Positions 1-4,585 of a stretch of DNA of 5,459 nt are shown here, piece after piece. Position 1 is the first letter of the stretch. Each line of letters starts with the position of its first letter. Made by a program: the position numbers and the translations under genes. The stretch spans positions 1 through 5,459 of the forward strand of contig JAAZCB010001388.1 of NCBI GenBank assembly GCA_012513545.1, given 5' to 3'. The notes under the pieces were generated by a model that did not search any database, was not told where the DNA came from, and saw nothing but the letters and a program-made list of their open reading frames with translations. The DNA comes from Clostridiaceae bacterium. GTDB lineage: Bacteria > Bacillota_A > Clostridia > Acetivibrionales > Acetivibrionaceae.

Positions 1-30
1 GGATTGCAAATCCACGCGAGCGGGGGGGGG
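1..30. repeat. REP-like end: small hairpin plus G-run
   Basis: GGATT (1-5) and AATCC (9-13) can pair around a 3-nt loop. They are followed by ACGCGAGC and a run of nine G (22-30). The plan of hairpin, then a GC-rich tail ending in AGCGGGG, is like the ends of the 188-bp element further right, but the sequence differs. It could be the end of a second REP family whose body lies left of the window. One partial copy cannot settle this. Confidence 0.35.
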
Positions 31-60
31 TGCGCATTTGGCTTTGTTTAAGGGTTTGGC

Positions 61-86
61 GGATGCCCGCTGTCGCGGGCATGACG
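61..86 (-). repeat. Dispersed hairpin repeat, inverted copy
   Basis: ATGCCCGC (63-70) and GCGGGCAT (75-82) form a perfect 8-bp stem around TGTC, flanked by GG and GACG. Read on the minus strand it has the same layout as the repeat at 283-308 (GTCAT, CCCGC, 4-nt loop, GCGGG, ATCC). This hairpin type is widely dispersed in bacterial intergenic DNA. The two copies lie in opposite orientation about 200 bp apart. Confidence 0.6.
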
Positions 87-282
87 GGGTGCAATTATGC
101 TGCATGCCGGAATTAAAGGCACTGCTTTGGGGCGAGTGTATTGCCAATGGCCATTCAAAATGCAATAAAGGCATTTGTGCGAGTGGGCTGCAGCGGGTGT
201 TTTCTATGCAAGAGGCTGTAAATGCAGGGGATTGTAAAAAGGCGAATTCCAGTTGCACCTGTATGCTCCATTCATCCCTGGC

Positions 283-308
283 GGTCATTCCCGCGAAAGC
301 GGGAATCC
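283..308 (+). repeat. Dispersed hairpin repeat (ATTCCCGC-GAAA-GCGGGAAT)
   Basis: ATTCCCGC (287-294) and GCGGGAAT (299-306) pair perfectly around a GAAA tetraloop, preceded by GGTC and followed by CC. Frames through it give the familiar repeat-derived peptides VIPAKAGIP and SFPRKRES, which often appear in spurious ORFs. It lies just beyond the stop of the GIY-YIG-like remnant, so it could once have acted as a stem-loop at a gene end, but no T-run follows. Confidence 0.7.
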
Positions 309-334
309 CAACGGCTTTCCCGAATGAACAATAA

Positions 335-424
335 TCACCCCTCCACCTGCAACCCCAACCCGCAACTCAAATCAATCCACTCCGGGTTCATTTCGTTGAT
401 CAGTTGTTCTGTTGACGCCCGGTT
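335..424 (-). pseudogene. Remnant of a GIY-YIG-type endonuclease, C-terminus
   Basis: The minus strand reads about 29 codons that include EQLINEMNPEWIDLSCGL and end at a TGA at 335-337. The pattern E-x-L-I-x-x-x-N-P-x-W-x-D-L matches from memory the tail of small single-domain GIY-YIG nucleases (UPF0213/YhbQ-like), which usually read KxELIExxNPxWxDL. The catalytic N-terminal GIY-YIG part is absent. The frame meets a TGA at 425-427, close to the perfect inverted repeat at 435-467, so the gene was probably cut there. The identification rests on a short motif, so it is tentative, and no function is expected. Confidence 0.45.
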
Positions 425-434
425 TCATACAGCC

Positions 435-467
435 AGTGTCGGGGTGACTTCAAGTCACCCCGACACT
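435..467. repeat. Perfect 16-bp inverted repeat
   Basis: AGTGTCGGGGTGACTT (435-450) is followed by one base and then its exact reverse complement (452-467). As RNA it would fold to about 15 bp with a 3-nt loop, a very stable hairpin. No T-run follows on the plus strand and no A-run precedes it, so it does not look like an ordinary intrinsic terminator. It sits at the broken upstream edge of the GIY-YIG-like remnant. A dispersed palindromic repeat is the likeliest reading. Confidence 0.75.
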
Positions 468-523
468 ACTCCGAAACTGATGCACATGAACATACTGTAA
501 AGCTTGTTGAGCTTCTGTTTGTG

Positions 524-555
524 TTTTCCCGAGAAAGTGGGAAAGCGGGAATCCG
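524..555 (+). repeat. Decayed copy of the CCCGC hairpin repeat
   Basis: TTTTCCCGAGAAAGTGGG is followed by AAAGCGGGAATCCG. The pieces match the repeat at 283-308, but the left half appears duplicated or mutated so that the simple 8-bp stem is lost. TTCCCG can still pair with CGGGAA across a longer loop. It is judged a degenerate family member. Confidence 0.4.
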
Positions 556-632
556 AACAACCTCTCCTACCATACCAGTTCATGAACATTGTTCCGGGGC
601 GGTGAAGCCTTTTTGAGAAACAACAGAGAATT

Positions 633-1403
633 TTATTTTACATTGACCAAATCAGCCGGGTAATAGGGACAATCCCTAAAAGAGCTGTCATCCAGGTTCT
701 TTATCTTGACAATCGCAGCTGTTTCATAACTCCAGTATCCACAGTAAATATTGTTTTTACTTTTATGACTATTATACCAGCCGGAATCTTTATGGTTCCT
801 ATACCAATCTTCCCTGATAAATTCTTCCACCAATTTTTCAGCATTTTTATTATTTGTCTCATACAAAGATGTTCTGAGCTTAAAAAATAAAGTGGGAATT
901 CCGTTGGATTCAAAATAGCTTTCTTCTCTAATTGGAGGTCTATTTCTAATCTTTGCCGATAGAATAAATTCAAAAAGAGCATCTTTAACTTTATCTCGAT
1001 CTATAACAATTATTAGTCTGTTAAACAATTCATCTGAAATATTCAATAAAAAACCTAATGAAAGCATCCAAAGCATTTGATCATAGGCATCCAAGCCATA
1101 TTGATTCAGAGTTAATAGTTCATTGGGACCTCCTCTCTTTGCCAACCAGAATCCGTCCCAGCTTTCATAAGTTAAGTCAATAGCTCTTAATAAATCAAAT
1201 TTTAATTCTATTGGAGAGGTTCCTTGAGAATATTTACAATTCACTAAAGATATAATATCCCAAACCATTGCACGTTTAACAATATTAATTCTGTCAGGAG
1301 GTGTTTTGCCAATTCGGATCCATTCCTGAAAGCGTTTTATACCTTCATTCAATTCTTCTATTTTATTATTGAAGTATTCTTCACTTTTAAGTACGTCTCT
1401 CAT
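633..1403 (-). CDS. PoNi-type immunity protein (DUF1910/DUF1911)
   Basis: This complete 256-residue protein has no signal peptide or membrane segment and is therefore predicted to be cytoplasmic. The N-terminal two thirds are helical, like DUF1910. The C-terminal part carries the DUF1911 signature: YCGYWSYETAAIVKIKNLDD at 220-239, then the CPYYPADLV motif at 245-253. This family contains PoNi immunity proteins, which bind and neutralise PoNe-type DNase toxins delivered by type VI and related secretion systems. ATG 1401-1403 lies 2 nt after the TAA that ends an open frame (1406-1501), which suggests translational coupling to a toxin gene now reduced to a stub. The family call is from motif memory and the cognate toxin is inferred. 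No clear terminator is visible downstream. Confidence 0.75.
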   Translation of the reverse strand: MRDVLKSEEYFNNKIEELNEGIKRFQEWIRIGKTPPDRINIVKRAMVWDIISLVNCKYSQGTSPIELKFDLLRAIDLTYESWDGFWLAKRGGPNELLTLNQYGLDAYDQMLWMLSLGFLLNISDELFNRLIIVIDRDKVKDALFEFILSAKIRNRPPIREESYFESNGIPTLFFKLRTSLYETNNKNAEKLVEEFIREDWYRNHKDSGWYNSHKSKNNIYCGYWSYETAAIVKIKNLDDSSFRDCPYYPADLVNVK

Positions 1404-1405
1404 TA

Positions 1406-1501
1406 TTAAGGGTTAAATATTCCTAAAGGGTTAAATATTCCTATTACGTTGGCATTTGCATCTAATTCTTTATAAACAATAGTGCCATTGGGTGAAACTT
1501 T
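1406..1501 (-). pseudogene. C-terminal stub of a toxin gene (cassette 1)
   Basis: Thirty-one codons and a TAA stop lie directly before the PoNi-type gene. The frame begins KVSPNGTIVYKELD and ends with the repeated peptide GIFNPLGIFNP. On its upstream side it runs straight into the REP end of the 188-bp element, where the same frame reads KPHERTRAAAEG. No toxin domain remains, and no body of the gene is found on the other side of the element, where an XRE gene lies on the opposite strand. A DNase-type toxin would be expected from the PoNi neighbour, but the stub is too short to identify. The interpretation as a toxin tail rests on position and spacing. Confidence 0.55.
1409..1443. repeat. 18-bp tandem duplication
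   Basis: AGGGTTAAATATTCCTA occurs at 1409-1425 and again at 1427-1443, a period of 18 bp. On the minus strand it duplicates the residues GIFNP (with one L between) at the very end of the toxin stub without changing the frame. Replication slippage is the simple explanation. Confidence 0.9.
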
Positions 1502-1691
1502 CCCCTCCGCTGCCGCACGAGTCCTCTCGTGTGGCTTTGCGGCAGCAAATAATTACTACCAAGGGTAGAATTATGGAATTTGTAGTTTCTGCTCATTGGA
1601 AAATTTTATTCTGCTATTAACTAAATTTCTGAATAAAGATAATGGCTTTATTTTATAAGCCACAAAGTGAAATCGTGCGGCAGCGGGGGGG
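1502..1691 (-). mobile_element. RAYT-derived MITE/REPIN, copy 1
   Basis: This is one of three near-identical elements of about 188 bp. The left end is CCCCTCCGCTGCCGCACGA (one extra T compared with the other copies) and the right end is TCGTGCGGCAGCGGGG in inverted orientation. Each end also holds an internal hairpin: CCGCACGAG/CTCGTGTGG on the left, and GCCGCACGA with its partner on the right, here damaged by AAAGT in place of ACGAT. On the minus strand ATG 1594-1596 opens MSRNYKFHNSTLGSNYLLPQ and reads out through the REP, stopping at 1462-1464 in a frame different from the toxin stub. The RAYT-like start means the element is probably a deletion derivative of a RAYT gene with its two REPs, mobilised in trans. 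Confidence 0.8.
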
Positions 1692-1715
1692 ATTTGAACC
1701 CTAATAAGTTTTAAA

Positions 1716-2042
1716 TTGGATTTCGGGAGCATAGTTGTTGAACAACGAAAAAAGAAGAATATATCGCAGACAGAACTGGCCGCACAGCTTGGTATCCACA
1801 AAAATGTATTAGGAAGGTCTGAACGCAACGAGGTTTCCCCATCGGTAGAGATTGCCCGTAAAATTGCAGATATACTTGATGTGTCGTTAGATTACCTTAC
1901 CTGAAAAGTGGACATAGAACCCGATAAGGATATTCAAAAACTTATCGTTGAAGTTTCTAAGTTCAACGAAGAAGACCGTAAAAATATATTCTCTGTAATT
2001 GAAGCGTTTGTCGCTAAAAGAAAGATTCAATCTATATTATAA
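1716..2042 (+). pseudogene. XRE-family HTH repressor, interrupted by TGA
   Basis: The protein resembles small Bacteroidota XRE/Cro-type DNA-binding regulators. The helix-turn-helix spans about residues 16-45 (SQTELAAQLGIHKNVLGRSE), and the domain ends DILDVSLDYLT. TGA 1902-1904 then interrupts the frame where relatives usually read D-Y-L-x-G-K. After it the same frame continues KVDIEPDKDIQKLIVEVS for 45 codons to TAA 2040-2042. A single G-to-T change in a GGA glycine codon explains this. The resulting 62-residue product keeps the HTH but lacks the helical tail. The start is also weak: TTG 1716 heads the conserved DFGSIVVEQR, and no ATG is in frame before the upstream TGA at 1695. The gene lies 25 nt from the MITE end, so its 5' region may have been disturbed by it. 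It opposes the minus-strand immunity genes and ends at a shared terminator. Confidence 0.75.
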
Positions 2043-2046
2043 AGCA

Positions 2047-2074
2047 AAAAACCAACCCGTCAGGATTGGTTTTT
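2047..2074. terminator. Bidirectional intrinsic terminator
   Basis: AAAAACCAA (2047-2055) pairs perfectly with TTGGTTTTT (2066-2074). Two further G-C pairs can form inside after one mismatch. The stem has A-runs on one side and T-runs on the other, so it can terminate in both directions. It sits 4 nt after the full-length XRE stop and overlaps the last codons and TGA of the convergent YezG-like gene. Confidence 0.8.
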
Positions 2075-2419
2075 ATTGTATTTATCGACCTCTTGTTGTA
2101 ATTCTTCATCCCAGATATAATCTATCTGCATTTTTCCTTCGGGGTATAGTGTATATTTTGCCCTGTTCCAATTGGCATGTATAGGCGATTGGGTTTGGGT
2201 AATTTGGTATAAGTCCTCAATATAACTTGTGTCTAATTTAAAACTAAAAATATCAAGCCATTTTTTGCTTTCGTTTGGAGTAATGTAATATCCTGTAAAA
2301 CCAACATTTCTGTCAAGTCTTTTTATTTCTAAAACAGCATATTTAAACTGTTCACCTTGTGGTAAAACATCTATAATTGAAATCGCTATTTGATTAAATA
2401 TTTCTTTCTGAGATCTCAT
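2060..2419 (-). CDS. YezG-like (DUF600) immunity protein
   Basis: This complete protein of 119 residues has no signal peptide and is predicted to be cytoplasmic. The closing segment WNRAKYTLYPEGKMQIDYIW (84-103), followed by a D/E-rich end, matches the DUF600/YezG pattern W-x-x-x-x-(F/Y)-T-L-x-x-(D/E)-G-K-(F/M)-x-(I/F)-D-(Y/F). The N-terminal helix (residues 3-18), then the strand FKYAVLEIKR (25-34), also fit. YezG of Bacillus subtilis is the immunity partner of the LXG nuclease toxin YeeF, and relatives accompany many polymorphic toxins. The ATG at 2417-2419 lies 2 nt after the TAA that closes the stub at 2422-2520, like a toxin-immunity pair. The length is close to typical for the family (about 100-150). 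The cognate toxin here is missing apart from that stub. Confidence 0.65.
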   Translation of the reverse strand: MRSQKEIFNQIAISIIDVLPQGEQFKYAVLEIKRLDRNVGFTGYYITPNESKKWLDIFSFKLDTSYIEDLYQITQTQSPIHANWNRAKYTLYPEGKMQIDYIWDEELQQEVDKYNKNQS

Positions 2420-2421
2420 TC

Positions 2422-2520
2422 TTATTGATTTTTAAACGTTTCTTTAAATGGTTGTCCGTCTATAGTGTATTTTACAACAAACTCATCAGGTCTTTTTGAT
2501 GTTCCTGTAAATATTGCTTC
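2422..2520 (-). pseudogene. C-terminal stub of a toxin gene (cassette 2)
   Basis: Thirty-two codons and a TAA stop precede the YezG-like gene by 2 nt. The frame starts EAIFTGTSKRPDEFVVKY and ends DGQPFKETFKNQ, a beta-rich tail like the last strands of a small nuclease domain. I cannot name the family. Upstream it runs without a stop through the REP at 2520-2553 (reading LLKPHERTRAVAG) until the TAG of the RAYT remnant at 2560-2562. The stub and the RAYT remnant therefore share one frame, separated by a single stop codon. No toxin body is seen beyond the RAYT/MITE block. Confidence 0.55.
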
Positions 2521-2553
2521 CCCCGCTACCGCACGAGTCCTCTCGTGTGGCTT
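2520..2553 (-). repeat. Single REP end downstream of the RAYT remnant
   Basis: The segment matches the left end of the 188-bp element (CCCCGCT-CCGCACGAG-TCCT-CTCGTGTGGCTT), with one change (CTGCC to CTACC). After GGCTT it diverges: this copy continues AAGCAACTA into the RAYT stop, whereas the complete elements continue TGCGGCAGC. The hairpin CCGCACGAG/CTCGTGTGG is intact. Lying 6 nt beyond the RAYT stop codon, it is the expected 3' REP of a RAYT gene. Confidence 0.8.
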
Positions 2554-2559
2554 AAGCAA

Positions 2560-2760
2560 CTACATAGCTAATATTACTCCTTCCAGTAGTCCCTTTTTGC
2601 CACTATAATCCCTGGCACTGCTATAAACATAATCTTCCGGATAATAAACCAAACCTTCATTTACCGGATTATTGTGAATATAGGATATTTTTTCATTGAT
2701 CACTTTATTGCTCCAGAGTTCAATTGGCTTGTTATCATGTCTCCAGAACTGATATTTCTT
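2560..2760 (-). pseudogene. RAYT transposase (Y1, REP-associated), C-terminal remnant
   Basis: The minus strand encodes about 66 residues starting KKYQFWRHDNKPIELWSNKV and continuing ISYIHNNPVNEGLVYYPEDY, VYSSARDYSGKKGLLEG, ILAM and stop. This matches the C-terminal third of Bacteroidetes REP-associated tyrosine transposases, normally about 180 residues. These single-strand HUH-type enzymes recognise REP hairpins. The HUH histidine pair and the catalytic-tyrosine helix lie in the missing N-terminal part, so no activity is expected. Upstream the frame is fused without a stop to the MITE at 2763-2953, giving an open frame from ATG 2854-2856 (MSRNYKFHNSTL..., 98 residues). The fused peptide thus has a RAYT-like start, a translated REP and a RAYT end, with the middle deleted. 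Confidence 0.85.
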
Positions 2761-2762
2761 AA

Positions 2763-2953
2763 CCCCCCGCTGCCGCACGAGTCCTCTCGTGTGGCTTTGC
2801 GGCAGCAAATAATTACTACCAAGGGTAGAATTATGGAATTTATAATTTCTGCTCATGGAAAATTTTTATTCTGGCATTAACTAAATTTCTGAATAAAGAT
2901 AATGGCTTTATTTTATAAGCCATACGATGAAATCGTGCGGCAGCGGGGGGGGG
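2763..2953 (-). mobile_element. RAYT-derived MITE/REPIN, copy 2
   Basis: This second complete copy runs between CCCCCCGCTGCCGCACGA and TCGTGCGGCAGC followed by nine G. The right-hand hairpin arms are GCCATACGAT and ATCGTGCGGC, nearly complementary. On the minus strand ATG 2854-2856 opens MSRNYKFHNSTLGSNYL and stays open through the REP into the RAYT C-terminal remnant. Compared with copies 1 and 3 it carries its own substitutions (TATAATTT instead of TGTAGTTT; CTGGCATTAA instead of CTGCTATTAA), so it is not a very recent duplicate of either. Together with the remnant and the REP at 2520-2553, it forms the skeleton of a whole RAYT element. Confidence 0.85.
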
Positions 2954-2960
2954 TAGTGGG

Positions 2961-3010
2961 GGCTTAAGCTTACATGGCAAGTAAGCATATCCGTTTTCCT
3001 TTAAGAACCT
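2961..3010 (-). other. Possible second RAYT 3' end
   Basis: On the minus strand, just after the stop of the beta-propeller gene, the sequence reads GGAAAACGGATATGCTTACT, then GCCATGTAA and GCTTAAGCC. It resembles the RAYT 3' end at 2549-2570, which reads GCTATGTAGTTGCTTAAGCC. In protein terms the two end ...LLAM-stop and ...ILAM-stop. The shared GCTTAAGCC is where the REP hairpin begins at the other locus, but here C and G runs replace the hairpin. This would be a decayed second RAYT terminus beside the element. The match is short and gapped. Confidence 0.35.
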
Positions 3011-3013
3011 CAA

Positions 3014-4165
3014 TTATTCTGTAGATTTTATCCTTACTCCATAAATTCTGGCCATCCAAAAACCGTCTTTTAATTGCTGTCTTGATGTACTAAAAATCAT
3101 ATTATCACGGAGATGACTAAAATGAACTGCATCACCAAGAAATTGATTTAACATGGGATCTATGTTCTCTTCATCTGAAACTTTATATACAATTTTCCCT
3201 GTGCGTTTATTAAATGCTACTAAGGCATAGTAATTTTCTGACCAACTGCAAATTTGTGAAATGATGTGGTTACCATAAACAAAATAGGATTCATTTGAAC
3301 AAGCATCAAACTCATCTGCAATGTATAGCCATTCTGCATTATTAATATTTAGAGCATATAGTCGTGAATCCATGACGAATAAAGTATCGCTTTTGTCTAT
3401 TAACTTTTTTGCATCTAAAAAGAGTCCAACTCTATCAGAAGTAAATATGATTTTCCCACTTTGAAGCTCCACTGCAACAACACCTTTTGCTTTATAAAAT
3501 CCATAAATGTGTCCATCAATTATTATTAAATTAGTTAACAGCTTTCCTACTTCTAAACTCCATTTAGTCATACCGGTTTCAAGTTCAATTGCATAGAGGT
3601 ATTTATCCGAACCCAAATAGATAATACCCTCATACTCTAAATAATCATCGAACAATTCAGCCTCCGATGTGAACGACCATTTTTCTCGCATGGTAAGAGT
3701 ATCTACACAGGTAAATGTTGATATGCTAGTGGCAAAACAAACATACCTGCTTTCTATAATCCTATTCTTATGAATATATGGGTTTCTTGTTCGGTCCTCT
3801 ACAATCTTATAAAAGTTATCATAGACCTCCTTGCCACTTATAATATCAAAGATAATATTATGGCTTTCAGTTTTAAACAGCACGTATCTGCTTGAGAGGT
3901 TACTTTTGATAATCTTTTGATGCGGTAAGAATGTGTAGTAAAGTATTTCTCCTGTTTCCGCCAAATAACAACCATCATTACCATATGGAGGAATGATAAG
4001 CTTGCCATTAATCATAGGTTCTCCTTGACTTCCCTTGATTTTAATTGTATCCATCCAAATTACTTCAAAAAGATCTTCAATAGGTTTAAATTCAACCTGT
4101 CCATAGGACATGGTAAAACTGATAATTAAAAATTTTCCAATAATCCAAGTTCTAGACTTCAACAT
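3014..4165 (-). CDS. Exported PQQ-like beta-propeller protein, candidate immunity protein
   Basis: This complete protein has 383 residues. Residues 1-22 form a signal peptide with a basic start (KSR), a hydrophobic core (WIIGKFLIISFTM) and a probable cleavage near SYG-Q, so the mature protein is periplasmic or beyond. The rest is beta-rich with repeated PQQ-like blade motifs: YLYAIELETGMTKWSLEVG (189-207), VVAVELQSGKIIF (229-241), LYALNINNAEWLY (269-281) and YALVAFNKRTGKIVYKV (313-329). No catalytic motif is visible. ATG 4163-4165 follows by 4 nt the stop of a stub that looks like the end of an M15-type peptidoglycan peptidase. By position it would be the immunity partner of a wall-degrading toxin, and an exported inhibitor suits a periplasmic target. 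That role is inference; beta-propeller proteins serve many functions. Confidence 0.6.
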   Translation of the reverse strand: MLKSRTWIIGKFLIISFTMSYGQVEFKPIEDLFEVIWMDTIKIKGSQGEPMINGKLIIPPYGNDGCYLAETGEILYYTFLPHQKIIKSNLSSRYVLFKTESHNIIFDIISGKEVYDNFYKIVEDRTRNPYIHKNRIIESRYVCFATSISTFTCVDTLTMREKWSFTSEAELFDDYLEYEGIIYLGSDKYLYAIELETGMTKWSLEVGKLLTNLIIIDGHIYGFYKAKGVVAVELQSGKIIFTSDRVGLFLDAKKLIDKSDTLFVMDSRLYALNINNAEWLYIADEFDACSNESYFVYGNHIISQICSWSENYYALVAFNKRTGKIVYKVSDEENIDPMLNQFLGDAVHFSHLRDNMIFSTSRQQLKDGFWMARIYGVRIKSTE

Positions 4166-4169
4166 AGCT

Positions 4170-4292
4170 TTACCAGTTATTAAATTGATTCGTTATAAAT
4201 TTAATGCATTTATTTCTAGGCACTCCAATGTGCATCCAGTCCTTTTTATCATTAAAATCTCCTCCCCAGTCTAGATTATCTTCACCATAATT
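4170..4292 (-). pseudogene. C-terminal stub of an M15-type peptidase toxin (cassette 3)
   Basis: Forty codons and a TAA precede the exported beta-propeller gene by 4 nt. The core reads LDWGGDFNDKKDWMHIGVP. This fits the last metal-ligand motif of M15 (VanY/L-Ala-D-Glu peptidase-like) enzymes, commonly W-G-G-D-(F/W)-x(4)-D-x-x-H-(F/I), in which Asp and His bind zinc. Domains of this type cut peptide stems of peptidoglycan and occur as toxic tips of polymorphic toxins. Only this tail survives; the first His/Asp motif and the rest are gone, replaced at 4293 by the MITE end. The frame continues into the REP as ATREDSCGSGG, a different REP frame from the other two stubs. The M15 call rests on one motif. 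Confidence 0.5.
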
Positions 4293-4478
4293 CCCCCCGC
4301 TGCCGCACGAGTCCTCTCGTGTGGCTTTGCGGCAGCAAATAATTACTACCAATGGTAGAATTATGGAATTTGTAGTTTCTGCTCATTGGAAAATTTTATT
4401 CTGCTATTAACTAAATTTCTGAATAAAGATAATGGCTTTATTTTATAAGCCACACGATGAAATCGTGCGGCAGCGGGG
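4293..4478 (-). mobile_element. RAYT-derived MITE/REPIN, copy 3
   Basis: This is the best preserved copy. Left end CCCCCCGCTGCCGCACGA; right end TCGTGCGGCAGCGGGG. Both REP hairpins are nearly perfect: CCGCACGAG/CTCGTGTGG on the left, and GCCACACGAT/ATCGTGCGGC on the right around GAA. A smaller hairpin GGCTTTATTTTATAAGCC lies just inside the right REP (4434-4451). On the minus strand ATG 4384-4386 opens MSRNYKFHNSTIGSNYL and stops at TGA 4282-4284, 34 residues. Compared with copy 1 it has few substitutions. No flanking direct repeats can be recognised, as expected for RAYT-type movement. Confidence 0.85.
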
Positions 4479-4585
4479 TAAAAGCGGAGTAACTTTCCCG
4501 GCTTCGTTATCAAGAGTGAGGACACACGCGGTAACAGGAGCAAGCAAATCAGTAGATCTTATAAAGTTGCAATCAAAAAAAAGTA

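Larger units (their letters stand above)
1..632. other. Gene-poor region with palindromic repeats
   Basis: This stretch has no convincing complete gene. Its open frames are short, need TTG starts or run through palindromic repeats. It is richer in G+C than the cassettes to its right. It contains a REP-like end at the left border, two copies of one hairpin repeat in opposite orientation with a decayed third, a perfect 16-bp inverted repeat, and a remnant of a GIY-YIG-type gene on the minus strand. The part between 87 and 280 shows nothing I can identify; a cysteine-rich plus frame there has no family resemblance and no good start. The mix suggests decayed intergenic or accessory DNA beyond the 3' end of the PoNi-type gene. 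Confidence 0.6.

Noticed and set aside
38..334. Plus-strand open frame of 98 codons
   Set aside because: It needs a TTG start, runs through two hairpin repeats (VIPAKAGIP-type peptide) and has no family resemblance.
435..467. Intrinsic terminator
   Set aside because: The hairpin is strong, but neither strand has a T-run after it and no complete gene ends there.
1685..1704. T-arm-like sequence of a tRNA on the minus strand (GGGTTCAAATCCCC)
   Set aside because: It matches the T-loop consensus, but only three of five stem pairs form, no CCA-bearing acceptor end follows, and the positions where the tRNA body should lie hold the XRE coding sequence.
1902..1904. TGA read as glycine (recoded genetic code)
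   Set aside because: The YezG-like gene ends at TGA inside the same terminator, and the other families are typical of Bacteroidota with the standard code. A point mutation is simpler.
1502..4478. CRISPR array made of the three repeated elements
   Set aside because: The repeats are about 188 bp with inverted ends and are spaced more than 1 kb apart by genes, which is unlike CRISPR repeats and spacers.
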